In this document: positions 32,244-44,759 of the stretch, piece after piece | Numbering within the stretch: position 1 is the stretch's first letter | Layout of the letters: every line of letters starts with the position of its first letter | Source of the DNA: Scedosporium boydii | Taxonomy: Eukaryota; Ascomycota; Sordariomycetes; Microascales; Microascaceae | Length of the DNA: 48,650 nucleotides | Assembly: GCA_002221725.1 (NCBI GenBank) | Contig: NJFT01000279.1 | Coordinates: forward strand, 1-48,650 | Direction: 5' to 3' | Made by a program: the position numbers and the translations under genes | The notes under the pieces: generated by a model | Told to the model about the DNA's origin: nothing | Seen by the model: only the letters and a program-made list of their open reading frames with translations | The model's database searches: none

Positions 32244-33515
32244 CTACGCCTTCACCCTTTTCGCCTGTGGCGTTGAGCCCACCCCTCGCCGTTTCTTCGC
32301 GCCGCCGATCCCTTCTCTACCTCCCTTCCGTGCCCAATACGCCTCCAACTCCTGCGATGCAATTTTTGAAATCTTGTTCTCGGACTCCCAGCTCGAGACG
32401 TCGGATCCCACCCAAGTCACACACACCTCCACCGCGCCCGACTTCGGTTTGACGCGATGGTCTTTAATAGCAAAGACATGCCACAGTCCCCGGTCACGCA
32501 TTTGAGCCTCCCTACCGCCTTCGATGCTGCGCCAGTACTCAAACAACGCTGCTGGAGCATCCTGCTGAATTGTTTCTTCAGCTTCCCAGGTGAACGCCTC
32601 CTCATCGGAGCCGCGGGGAACATCCCAGCTGATACACAGATCGAACAGGTTAGGTGAGGCAGCCGAGACGCGATGGTTGACGATGGCCTTGAATTCCTGG
32701 GGCTGTTCTGATTGGGCGTGGTCCTTGGTGGTGTCCTTGACGCCGTTGTGGTTATTAGTAGCATTACTAACTTCGGGTCGCGGCTTGGGTGATGCGACTT
32801 TGCGTGGGATGTTACGACGCGGGGTGAAGGTTGCCTGACGTTCACGTTGTGGTGGCTTTGAGACGGGGCTGAAAGGCGGGGACCAAAGTGAGCGGGTGGC
32901 AACCACGTCTTTGTCGGCTGTGCTGGGCCGTGCCTGGTTGTCATCTTGGGCATCGCGGGGCGCGGCATTATCTTCGGCCCAAGTGGGAGTTGGCTCTTTA
33001 ATCTCGGGTTCATCAACCTCAGGGTTTGTCATGGGTGGCGATTGGGCAGCGGCGGGCACTGATCCCCAATTAATGTTTTAGCTTTGCCAAGGTCGACGTG
33101 GGTGAATACGGGAGACGCGGGATATAGTCCAGGGCAAGACAGGGGGAAAGGGGAAAAAGAAGAAGGCAAAGAAAAAAAAAAGAAAAAAAAAAGGAAGAAA
33201 GAAAAGAAAAGGGGGGAAGAGGAAAGGCAAAAGAAAATCGATGGACGATGGAACAAGTCGTCGCATAAAATGAAGCGAGAGATGAAAAGACGTACCATTC
33301 TCGGGCTGAGCAGGGTTTTTCCTCCGCGATGCCCTCACGGTCGAAGCACGCCTGGCCTGGGGCGGCTTGGTTGGGTTTGCGGTCGCTGTCGCTCTCGCTG
33401 ACGCAGGCGTAGGCGCAGGAGGCGTCGTTGTGGAAGGATCAAGGCCTTTTTGCGATTGTCGCCGAGATGCATCGCGGCTAGAGAGCGGCTTCCTCACAAA
33501 CTTGCGTTGGGCCAT
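32244..33515 (-). CDS. Tandem chromo-like-domain protein, 344 aa
   Basis: Two exons, 33515-33296 and 33058-32244, are joined across a 237-nt GTACGT...CAG intron. That intron is long for this genome and carries an almost pure pyrimidine tract of about 100 nt on the coding strand. The first 190 residues are basic, Pro/Ser/Thr-rich and probably disordered. Two related beta-strand/helix modules follow, at about 195-255 and 265-320. Each ends with the aromatic pattern of a chromodomain C-terminal helix (F-E-Y-W-R-S and L-E-A-Y-W-A-R) and has a W-containing strand (CISWDVP and CVTWVGSD-x-x-SWE). The C-terminus is a basic, nuclear-localisation-like patch (KKRRG ... KRVKA). Chromodomains read methylated histone tails, so a chromatin role is likely, but the aromatic-cage residues cannot be confirmed by eye. 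Confidence 0.8.
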
Positions 33516-36500
33516 GGCGCGAGCGATGGGGTGGCGAACGATATGTTGAGTGGAGTTAATGCTGGGGTCGTTGTTGTTGGAGGCAGAGATGAAAGGTTTA
33601 AGTGTTATGGTTGAAACTGGATGACGAACGACTAATAACAAAGGGTCCACGGAGAATTGAAACAATTTTTCGGGGGGAGGGTGTGAGGGAGCCTGAGAGA
33701 GAGACGGAACAAATGGGCTCAACTTTGTGCTGCGTCTTGTCTGCGGCGAGGACAAGTCACAAGCAGGACTGAGCAAGGTAAAATAATAATAATAATACTC
33801 CTGTAATAAGAAAAACGAAAAAATACTCTCTGCTGATTGCTGGTGCTAGTTGCGCACGGGCCATCCAGCTGTTCCCTATTTTGACACTAAACCAAAAACA
33901 AACCTCCCTATTTCAATATTTCCCTTGTTATTGTCCAATCGAGGAACCGCAACATGCAACATGATGCGCCGGGCGGTCTCAGCCCAGGCAGGCGTGGTGT
34001 TGTGTTGGGCTGACCGCGCGATGGATGCAGGAGGTTTGTTGATACGATGCGACTTTTTTTTTAATGCTAGGTACTATCGCCGCCGTATCTGACTTTGTCT
34101 GGGAATGATGGGCGTGGATTGTTCGCCCAAGGAGTTTTGCTCGTTGGATGTCTGGCAAGGATACATTTGGCGATGGTTACTTGCTCGTTCAACCCCCTGC
34201 GTGGCTTTTGGGCAGGGAGGGGAGAGCTAGCCAAGAGCCAAGGAATGTAATCACCGCCAATGAGGAATGTTGGCAGACGACCCTCAAATACTGGAGATTC
34301 CTCTCTCCGAAGTGAAGAACTGAGCGCGTCTGACCACCCGCGCCTTCCAGTCATTTTCCAGGAGAATGGCCATTTTCTAACTAATAATCCCCGATTCGAG
34401 TCCTCCGCAGTGGTACACCAACCGCCGCAGCTTCGATCTGGTGAGGCCTTGTTTTCAAGAGTAGCGAATGCATCGAGTCAAAGCACATTCATGCATGCCC
34501 TATCGCACAAGGCATACTTAATATCATCACCTTTGTGTATCCAACGTTGCGGACACGAACATGACGCGTTCCTCAATTGCGTGATCATCGACCGAATGAT
34601 CCGTTTGCCGAGTTGGGTACTCGCGAAGTTCAAGTGGACCACATCGCTGAGTCCGAAAGGTAAAATCCATTTCACGGTAGCACCCTGTGTATGTAGCGAA
34701 ACATCCAAGGATAGAGGAAAGAAAAACAAGAGAGCTCATAGATTAAATCTGCACGCCTTTATCTCAAAGAAAGAAACCAAATAAATAAATGTCCATTCGT
34801 ATACTTGATGTGGTGTGAACAACTCATGCCACGGAAACAAGGACAAGTTTGCCAGCTCGTGGTTTAAACCCAAAGTAGAAGCGGCCACGAAGAATTCCGT
34901 TTATCGACACAAGTGACTGTTGTCACCGAGCGCGAATTAAATCCTAAAGCTAGACGCCTATTCGTAGATGGCGGGAGCCGCAAAGATGCAAGTGTTGTAA
35001 GCAGATGCCGTCTCGTCCTGATATAACCTTTCCATTCGAGTTGCCATAAGAGGTGTCTCAACTCATTGGTCCTGGTATCTAAATATCCTTTGGCTAACCT
35101 AGAGTCTTCAATGCGGTTGTCAAGTAGGACTCGAGAAACCGGGGCCCAATAATACTGTTGGGGACGTCAACACCCGGATAGTTAGCTAATACTTTTCCGA
35201 ACTTGCCTGTCCCACTGCTCTTAGTATTGCCTGTACGCCGACTTCAATACGGGATGCTGCCATCTAGAGTTCGATATATGCAGTTCCGCCGGTGCTCTAT
35301 CAAGCATGGATGGCTTCTTAAAAGTGTTGGCCTGTGAGCCTACCCTAGCCTCCCCTTTTCACAGGAATGGAGCGATGTCGCTATCAACATGGAATACAGA
35401 ATTCGGGAAACTGGGAAGAGGCGGTCGGATTCTTTACGGGCCATGCCCTTGCCTCATTCGGCATGATAATGGATTTCCTAAGGCAATATATGAATGGGTC
35501 GGTGTATAGGTACGTGAACATCTTGTTGCCCGGGTTGTATTCTACATCATCTACGCCGTCCCGTATCCTATGCTTTCTACCCCATCGTATTTAGTAAGCC
35601 TTTATTTACTCCTCCAGCCCTGTTGGTCTTCCCCTACGTTAGGTACAGCGGCGTGCCCTGGTCTTTGGGGTGATCTGGCGTAGACAGCAGACCGACTAGC
35701 CAGGTGTAACAGAAAGTCCTCAGCTATGTCAAGTGGTTATAACCGTTGACTGGTTGACAGCCTGAGCCTAATCGAGTTACTCCACACACAAAGCTATCAT
35801 AAGGAATGTTTCTCTAACTTTGCCATCCGTAACATCGACGAACATCTTGATATATTGCGTCGCCTCTCCCGGAAGATCGAGGCTCCTCTCCTATATCATA
35901 GTCGGCAGCACATCTCAGCCTGCCTTCCTGATTGGAATCCAGGAGCCGAACCGCATGGCCACGTTGACGGACCAAGGCGGATCCGGTAAGGTGCTAAGGT
36001 CAAGACATACGAAGAAAAACTAATTTGGTGAAAGCTGATATAGGCTACCCGCGACCTAGCCCTGTGCCGCTTTGATCGATTGGTCTTATTAGAGTCTTCG
36101 TCGTGTGCAACATAAGATATAGTGCTCATGACTTAGAACACCGATGGTAGGTCTCATGCATTCCCAGCAGGAATCCCTGTAGGCCCACCTTAGGGTTGAC
36201 CCCGAAGACCGGACACGGGATCTAAATGATTGCTGCCAGTTTAGTTTTCTTGGATTCACCAGTGTGTTCTTTATCCAGGAGATTATTTCATTCCAGGGGC
36301 CTCGTAACTTTCCAGTGTGGGTATCATGAATGGGAGTGTCTGCATCCAGCTCTTATTTAACTGTTAGGATAACAGCGCAGCTACACGATTCGATTGTGCT
36401 CCCATGGCGACGGCCAGACACGATGCGCAATCGCGACCAGTTCGAGCCAACCGATGAGGGACCTAGCAAGCATCGAAGTCATGGGCGTCGTACTCTTTCC

Positions 36501-36714
36501 CGTGCTGACATGAGTTGAGCTGCCAGATCGCTCCCCCCGCTGCCAATTATGCCAAAGGACCTTGAGCTGATGATTGCATGTATCTTACTGCGTTCGACCC
36601 GCTGGGATCTAAAACGTCTTGACGAAAGTCATGCGGACGAGAAACTCGCAGCTGCGCAAGAAATGGAGAAGCCAGCAAATTTATGACCGAAGTCACCGGC
36701 ACGACCCTGGTTAA
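33516..36714. other. Gene-poor DNA left of transposon copy 2
   Basis: In 3.2 kb I find no frame with recognisable domains or a splice-consistent gene. The 174-codon frame at 34260-34784 reads as chance. The first few hundred bases should be the promoter of the chromo-like gene. The remainder may include decayed repeats. Confidence 0.45.
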
Positions 36715-36716
36715 TA

Positions 36717-36768
36717 AGTTGGACCCCCCACTTGCGGCCACCCCCCACTTTCGGCCACCCCAAATTCC
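36717..36768 (+). repeat. Left terminal inverted repeat of transposon copy 2
   Basis: Its tip is AGTTGGACCCCCCACTTGCG. It contains two contiguous 17-bp units, 36724-36740 and 36741-36757, differing only at one base (G versus T before CGGCCA). Confidence 0.92.
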
Positions 36769-38543
36769 ATACTGCCATTTCAACATTTCCCACATTCCAA
36801 CTAAAATTCCTCAACCATTCTAATTCCAATCTACTTTAAATTCAGTATCCAGCTTTTCCTACTAAAAATAAAGTCATATACTGAAAATGACCTTCAGGAT
36901 GCCCTCAAAGCTATCGCAAATGGGATGTCAACTGCCTGGGTAGCTAAGGAATGGGGTATTCTAAGAATAACTATCAGAAACTGCATTCTTAGCTAACAGC
37001 TAAAAAAAGAGGCCTTTTCCAATATATAGAGACTTAGCACTTCCTAGGAAACCTACTTAATAGTATAGGTTCTAACCTAAGGAGCCCTAGGACTTCCTCT
37101 AACCTATACCTAAGTCTGCTCTTTTATAGAAAGAATCCTTAGGACCTAGGGAGATATATAACTACTTAGAAAGAGGTAGATAGAGGGATTTTTAAAAAGA
37201 AACCTATCTATTAGGACTATGAGAGGGAAATCTATTAATTCTACTTATATTAATAGTACTAGAACTAAGGTAATATAGCCCTGGTTCTAATACTTCTAAC
37301 TACCTAGTATTAAGAATATTAAATAAGAAAATAGATATAATATAGATGAAATAGGAATAATGGAAGGCTATATTGGTAATAGCCTTGTTCTTAGAAGTGT
37401 TGAAAAGTGCTTGATCTAAAAGAAATAGCTTGGTTTCTGGCTATGGACTTTATTTATTGAATATGTCTTAGCTACTGGCTGGGCTCTTCCTCTATTAGTT
37501 ATTTTTAAAGGAAAATTAGTCTAATAGTAGTAGTTTTTATTAGATTTAGCTTCTTTTAAAGACTAGTACTTTATAGTAACTAATAATAGCTAGATAACTA
37601 ATAATATTATTCTAGAATAGCTTAAAAAGGTCTTTATTCCTTATACTAAGCTAGCTAACCTTTAAGAAGCCTATCTTCTTATCTTAGATAACTATAGAAG
37701 CTATACTATAGATAAATTTATATATAAGTACTTTTAATATTATATTTTCCTTCTTTTCTTACTCCTATATATATTTTATATCCTCTAACTATTAGACTTA
37801 GCTATATTTAGCCTCTTAAAGATAGCTTATTAAAAGAAGGTTAATCTTCTTATCTTAACTATTATATCTATAGTAGTAGGGAAAAGAAACTTACTTTCCT
37901 ATTATTATAAGGCTTAAAATAGTAGGCTAATTAGTAAAAATATTAAAAATAGGTTTATAGTATCTAGACTTTAGCCTATAAATATAGCTAAGCTTCTTCT
38001 TAGCCCTCTTATTCTTTAAGAACTAATTCCCCTATAAGAATAGCTTTCTAAAAATGAAACTTCTATTCTATAAGCTTTATAGATATCTATTTTAACTTCC
38101 TAGCTATTTTCTATAGCTCCCTATAGTTCTATTGTAATGTAGTTAACTTTAAAGAAGTCTAGGGACCTTTGGGAATATATATATAAATCTAACCTTATTG
38201 ATCAATATACTACTATATAATGCTGGCTATTCTAAAAGGTTTTGAAAGCCTTTGATGAAAAGAATATCTAATTGGCTATATCCTAAGTAAGGGTTCAGGC
38301 TCTAGAAAGCTAGATTATAGTAATGAAGCCTAAGAAAAAGAAGAGGGTTAAAATAAGTCCCAATTTGAAGTTTGCTACTATTAGGGATATATAGAGGGCG
38401 ATGGGAAATGATTTGGAAGAAGAAATCATTTCTATTGGAAGTAGCAATAGTGAAAGTGATAGTTTAGCAGCTTTATGTATTGAAGTAAGGCGAAATGTGG
38501 AAGAAATAGAAGATGGAAGATGATAGTAGCTATTTGGGCTGTT

Positions 38544-38595
38544 GGAATTTGGGGTGGCCGAAAGTGGGGGGTGGCCGCAAGTGGGGGGTCCAACT
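38544..38595 (-). repeat. Right terminal inverted repeat of transposon copy 2
   Basis: It is the reverse complement of 36717-36768 over the full 52 bp and ends at a TA target duplication. Confidence 0.92.
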
Positions 38596-38597
38596 TA

Positions 38598-41204
38598 GTG
38601 CATGCGTGATAGCGGGTTGGGGATTCGGACGGACGACGGGGCTGCACTGGATCCCGGGATCATCTTAGAGTAGATCTTCCGATCACTCTCTTGGCCTAGG
38701 TACGGTGTGTGCAGGGCGAAGTATTGCGAACTTCTGGGTAATTGGAATTATTGTTTCAAACAGGGGTTGGGGGTCATGTCTGAAACCGGGCACTCATTAC
38801 ATGTGCTGAGGTGAGTAGGCACTCGAATTCAAATTTCGCGTGTCGGGAAGATTCCCCGGATCCATCACGTTGGGTAATAATAAGTATATCCGTAGGTGAA
38901 TCTGTTCCTTTACTAGAAACTCGACCAACGATAAGGGTGAACGAGCGCTCTACCTTGTGTCATCCTCTAGTTCTACGAGAGGCACCTGGCGATGGTATTC
39001 ATTCATGGGTAGCAGATCTCCCTTTTAAAGATTCCTTACTATGCGTAGGAAGATGAGGGAGTTGAGATATTGGATATGCACATTATAAAGGAAACAGTGG
39101 AGTGAGATGTTGATCAGAGGTGAAGATTTTGAGGGGAGTCGGCGATGGACCTTCCAGGAGGATCTGACAGGGGAAATGTATCAAATTAGATGCAGAATTT
39201 GATTCTAGTGGATATAAGCGCAGGCCACTAGAATGTTCCTACCTCATGGGAAGATAATTGCCCATGGCATGGATAGTCTACCCGAACGGTATTGCCGTAT
39301 TACCGTGTCATATTCAACAGCGAAGCCACTGCCCTACCTTTTGGCAACTGTCCTCAAGAAGATAGCGGCATGACCGAAGGCTACAAGACTCTGGTCATTT
39401 CGCCGAGAAAGACGTGGAAAAAATGACACTCTACGGAAGTCATTCACCAGCTTTGATGAGTAGGACTGGTCTAACTCATTGTTGAGCGTTTCGTGTATGT
39501 GCCTTCACTGTTCGATGGTCGCGGGCCAATTACTTGCCTCGTTTCTCTCCTCTTCGATCTCCGATCCATCACATCAATTGAATCCACGGCTTGGTTGCGG
39601 AGTATATTAACCACCGCTACTAATATCCAGAGACACCCTGTTGTACTGAGCACTACTTTTATCCGCTTTCTAGGATGGCGGGGACAGTGGACCCTTTCCA
39701 ATGCCAATGTGTGATTCTGTCTAGGTTCCTCCTGGTTGATCAATGATGGCTAACCTCGTGGGTCCACACGCGTCTTCGCCACTTCCCCATCGATGCCTCC
39801 GCCGCAGATTAGATTTGTGCATTGCTAACATGCGAGCGATCGTATTCAATGCTTTGCTTGTTACCGCCTCTGCTGCTTCTAATCTCATTTTGAGGACTAT
39901 CGACCTGCATATCGGTCGCTTCGACATCCGATACCAAAGGTGGTTTTCTAGTTCAAATCGACTCTAGCCAAAATATTCTTGATTTCTACCGGAAGTAGGC
40001 GGACCTATAAGTTCCTTCCCTTAATTAGACCGTGACACCGTCAGTCGGAGTGGCCCAAAGCAAGATTCACTCCTCTGAGTCTGAGGCCGGGTTGGGCTGG
40101 CCCAGCCTGGTTCATGTCCTCCGGACTAGGTAAGGAAATGGAAATTCTCGGTGAACATATTGGGGAGCTTTCCCCTTGTCCTGTGGCAGGGTTTCGAGTT
40201 AAGAGGATCTGCAAGGAGAACGATTGAGGGTGTGACTGGAGGGAGGAAATAGGGGCAAATGGTTATGGACGTTTCCCTCTTACCAGGTACTTGTATGCTG
40301 TTTACCCTCCTGGCCCCAGAGACTAAGAATTACATGTTCCCTCGCTCTGCAAGAAGGCATTCTCCCTTACCTTAAGTTCAAACGGGATATTCGAATCACG
40401 TACGCCTCGATACGCCTCAATACATCGAGTTCCATAGTCTCTCCCTCTGTTACTTTTTGTGATGGAACCTTTTGATTGACTGCACAACACCCAATGATGC
40501 CCCTATTTCACTGAACACGATAAGTACATTCTTTGCAGAAGAGTAGGCGCCCAAGTGAAAGTAGTTTATGAACATCAAGTCTTTTGAGTAGAAGAACTAG
40601 CGCGACTTCACTCGACAGCCTATCACGTTCCTAGATAGAAGATTCTTCAGCTCCCTCCTTCATAAGGGCCAAATAAATCCTACTTCATGAAGATGGAAAA
40701 TATGGACCGCTGTGCTTATCACAAGACGTTATACCGGACCCTTCCTGTTGTGTGTCGCATTTATCAGGATTCATTTTCCGAATATGGAGAAACTGTATTG
40801 GGTTATTTACCCTGGAATCACACGATACCGAGACCAGATTGAAAGTACTAATAAGGGTATTTGCCTCAATTAAGATCTGTGAGTACATAGTTGAAGGAGG
40901 GTTCTATCTAGAACAGATAAGTGGAGTCACGTCCTGAACAATAAAATTCTCGTCGAGTACTTTACGTCGGCCGTAGATCTGCATAACTATCTAACCCCAC
41001 GTAGGCCCAAAATCTTGACATTGTCCTTGTTCTTCCGTTTTGCTCATGATGCTTCTATGAACGAAGGACAAGTGACGTGAAGGGCGCTACCGACGGGGCG
41101 GAACGCCCAAGTCTTATATTGTATGGAACACTTCAAGGCGACTGGTTCGCAGTGCGACGCATACTAACAAGCGAGGTGTACAAGGGGAGGCGCCAAATAC
41201 CATC
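38598..41204. other. Gene-poor DNA right of transposon copy 2
   Basis: I find no gene in 2.6 kb. Open frames stay below 95 codons and lack domain features. There is no tRNA or tandem repeat array. Confidence 0.45.
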
Positions 41205-42641
41205 CTACCAGTCCTGCCTAGGGACCTGTGGACTAGCTGTCCTTGGCTCGTACCTAATCTCGATTCGAGTGTCCTCCTGAACATTCATCCTCTTGGGGTG
41301 GATAATATTCTCCTCGCTGTCACCTGTAGATGGCTCCATGTCATCAAGCCGATAAACAGGGCCCTTGATTCGGTCCTGGCCACCACCTGTCATCGATCTC
41401 GACGAGAGACCCTTCGACGTTGATCCGTAGCCACCGGCGCTGCTGAATCCGCTGAAGCATGGGAGCTTCTTGACCAAGGGGCGCAATGCCGTGAGTGCGG
41501 CCGCGAAGATGCTCAGTCCAATCTCAACAATGGAGCTGCCGACAGGGTTAGAAGTGTCTACTGGGGAAGGGGGGCAATCCGTGTGTACTGGTTACATACT
41601 AGATTGTTGCTTCGAGAGTCTTCGGGAGGATGTTCGGGCTTGCAAGGCCTTCATTTTCCGTCATTCGAGCGACATCGATGACGTACTTGAGCCGAATGAT
41701 GGTTGCAATGGAGCTCCTGTCCAAAGGTTAGCGGCGCCTACTACCAAACACCAGCTTGTCACATAAATGAGGTTTCTCTTACACTGCACCGAAACCAAGT
41801 AGAACCATGATGGAAATTTTCACCTTGAGGCGCAGCTGCGCTTTGTGAAGCATGTGAATGGGCAAAAGCTGGGCCGAGGCTGTTAGTTACGCGATAGATC
41901 TATGCATATGACCAGGACCGGTATTGCACTTACCGCATACAACCAGCTGATAGTCACGTCTATAGCCGAGAGGGCAATTGCAGTGCGGCCGATGGTCTCA
42001 GTCGAAAGGCAGGTGCCTTCGCCTACGCCCCAAGCCACCGACAAGGGACGGCACTGCAAGGCGAAAATGAGTGCTGTGACGAGCGACCAAATCCCGACGA
42101 TCGTCATTGATATAATCAAAGTGATGCGCACTAGGTGCATGTCGGCATTGTTGGCGAGTCGGTATAGAACGAGTCCCACACCTAATTTCGAGATGCCTGT
42201 CGCGAGAATGTAAACGATCTGGGCGAGAGTGAAGAACTTCGAGGAAGCAAACACCATTAGTCCTTCTTGCAAGTTTACATCGGCGTTAAGATGGGCAAGG
42301 TGGACTTACTTTGGCGGCCGTCGTAGCTTTCGCCAAATATGCCAGATCTGGAACCTCTGGAGGCGGCAATCCGATGCCATTGTCAATTGCGACAAGCTCG
42401 AAGGCAACAAATATTAGAAAACCGACCTTTTCGCGTGTTAGCCTAACTTTGTTTGCGCTTGGACTCTCGTAGGGCGGTCTTGGTGGGTGGGTAAGCTCAC
42501 AAAGGAAATGGCCATAGCAAAGTCATCATAGCCGACAGCTCTGGTAATGCCACGGGACCAGAACCGCAATCCAACGGCGACGGCGTTAAGCGCCACGAAG
42601 GTCAGCCCGACCGGGTAGTAAGCCTCTCGCGCGGCGCTCAT
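41205..42641 (-). CDS. PTH11/SAT4-like seven-transmembrane protein (fungal rhodopsin-domain family), 364 aa
   Basis: Six exons splice in frame: 42641-42501, 42426-42310, 42236-41934, 41868-41783, 41716-41600 and 41535-41205. The introns are 64-74 nt, most with CTAAC or CTAAT branch sites. The N-terminus begins directly with a helix (no CFEM domain), followed by R-F-W-S-R and the G-Y-D-D-F-A-M-A motif between helices 1 and 2. Next come helices with K-L-G-V-G-L-V-L-Y-R-L, the C-R-P-L-S-V-A-W loop and a D-V-T-I-S-W-L-Y-A helix, then LLPIHMLHKAQL. The last helix reads S-I-V-E-I-G-L-S-I, and the ALRPLVKKL boundary and a polar Gly/Ser-rich tail follow. This is the order of the fungal rhodopsin-like domain (PF20684). 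PTH11 itself senses surface and host cues, but the ligand here is unknown. Confidence 0.9.
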
Positions 42642-44759
42642 TTTTCCAGAGTGTTCGAATCAGCCAGCAAGGAAGAAAGGGCGTTGGGAGAGGAAGACGA
42701 GCGGCATGGAAGATTTCATTCGGAGAGGTCTCGACAAAGAACGGAAACCGTTGGATTGGATGGTAGGAAACTGGCGGTTCTTAACGGACAGGCGTGCTTG
42801 AAGATCTTGCCAAAACCATCGCCCGGGAATGTGACTCTGGTAACAAAAACAAGTGGTGCCATGGTTCAGGATCCCGAATCGTTGCGATCCCTGCTTTAAA
42901 GGGGGGATGCTCTCTTCCCCCCCTTCTCTGCATTTAGCTTGGAGTTGCATCCAAACAATGAAGAAAGGAAAAAATTTCCGCAGGTCCAAAACCTCGGTTT
43001 TTCATCGCGTACACTAGTGTGACGGCGAGAGAATCCCTCCGTAATCATACGAGGGGCGAGTTCAAGATGGGCTTCCCAAGCCAGTGGGTGCAACACTGCG
43101 CCATAGCAGCCATCCCTGTCCTATATGTCGTCTCATTCGTCGCTGACTAAATTGTGAAGCAAACCGTCGTTAACCCACATGCTGGCAGGGGTTTACGCCA
43201 CGCTACGGAAGACGGAACAGGATCCGGCACCTCGAACCTTGCATCCAGAATAGGCCTAATGTGAAGATAGCCTCTCAACCTACTTGGTACCAACGGTTGC
43301 CCAATGGCGGACGTGACGTGCGCATAATACGCCATGACGAGTTCGGAGTAGTCTTGTCGATCTCGATCAAGATTGTATTTCCCAACTCAACCGTTGGCAC
43401 AGAGTACGAGTAAGGCCCGAATGACAGCGGGAATAGTGGACTAAGCCGAACGTTTAGTTAGGGGCCGGGGACGCCACCCGGACAGGCTACGGTAGTAGCG
43501 TGGGGGACACTAGTGTAAACTAAATCGCAAACCAGTCCGTTCCCTTTCCGTGCCTGGTAGTGCAGTGTATGCGTATGTACTTCTTTGGCATGAAGAGTCC
43601 ACATGTACTTCGTACCTACTCCGAGGGGCTGGTTTTGGGCCCCCCCAGTTTCAATGCCAGCCAATAATAACCAAAGAGTGCCCAAGGAGCCCAACGGACT
43701 GGCTCTGACGGGGTGCCGTAATCGGCATCGAGCGTCTTTGGAGGCGGTTCTGCTCCGTAGGATCATCCACCAGCTGCATTGCCGGTGCGCGGCAATTATA
43801 TCAAACGTGTAGAAAGAGCTTTACCTTCATCTTGAACATTGTAGCCCAGGACATTGGGCCACCTCGTGGGGTTCAAGACCCTTGAAACGGCATTGATTTC
43901 GTGATTTCGACAGTGGGTCTTGCCTCGCTAAGAACCTGCAGGACCACAATTGCAGGGTTTTCGAGAGAATTCGCAGAGGACCCACGTCTTAGTGAAACGG
44001 CGACAGGGATATCGGATTTACATACTCGCCTTCCTGTTTTAGTCGAGCAACAGGAGACCAATTTCATCCAGAATATGAAGGGTCGTTTTCAGGGGGATGA
44101 ATGTATACACACCGCATCAATGGCGCGAAGAAGAATAAAGAGGAGAAGAAGAAGAAGAAGATGATGATGATGATGATGATGGCAAGGGGTGGAACTTTGG
44201 AAAAAGACCCCTTTGCAGTTTATTGTTTACGATGTAGATTATATAAGAGGACCTCTCATTCATGTAGCAATGCTGGGGCAGACCGTAATCTTCCGACAGC
44301 ATGGCATGCAGGAGGACACAGACCCAGATGGGTCCGCCGTTGAGATGGGGCATCGTAAAATCTCCAAGAATTTTGTCCGAAGAATTAAGCGAGCGAGGTA
44401 CTTCGTATGATCAACCACAAAGGAAATTTTCGACGAGGCACCATGCCACTGTAGGAAAAGAGACTCCCTCTGATTGGTCAACACTAGGACGAGAAAAAAA
44501 AAGGATTTTATGCCCTGGTCTTGTGAAGGGGAAGGAGGGAGGGGCCCCAGGGGAGAAATAGGGAAATAGGAAACAATGAAGGAAATCGGGCAAGGTCAGT
44601 TGACGTGTGTCCTCAACCCCGCGAAGGGCGGTCAGACAATTAGTGGGGGTATATATACGATCAATGTAGAAAGACGAGTGGACACATTGGAGGTTGTTGG
44701 TAGTTATCCCCGCGTTCTTGTTCTTAGCCTCCATACCGAGCATCTTCGTCGTCGCCAAA
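42642..44759. other. Intergenic with GAA/GAT microsatellite
   Basis: The 2.1-kb gap lies between divergent starts. Positions 44127-44183 carry imperfect (GAA)n then (GAT)n trinucleotide repeats. No gene with domain content is seen. Confidence 0.5.
44127..44183 (+). repeat. GAA/GAT trinucleotide microsatellite
   Basis: About 57 bp: interrupted GAA/GAG units are followed by seven or more GAT units. It lies in non-coding DNA upstream of the kinase gene. Confidence 0.85.

Larger units (their letters stand above)
36717..38595 (+). mobile_element. Pogo/Fot1-like DNA transposon, copy 2 (full length, 1879 bp, RIP-mutated)
   Basis: Inverted repeats of 52 bp lie at 36717-36768 and 38544-38595, each followed outward by TA (36715-36716 and 38596-38597), the target duplication. 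The left 200 bp keep near-native sequence, including the Psq helix-turn-helix coding start, but the start codon has become ATA at 36868-36870 (ATG in copy 1). From about 36930 to 38250 the body is saturated with TA where copy 3 has CA or TG, and no long open frame survives. The right quarter is less altered. The element cannot encode transposase. It is inverted relative to copy 1. Confidence 0.93.

Noticed and set aside
34260..34784. 174-codon plus-strand ORF
   Set aside because: No recognisable motif, low-complexity basic end, and no splice-consistent extension; judged chance.
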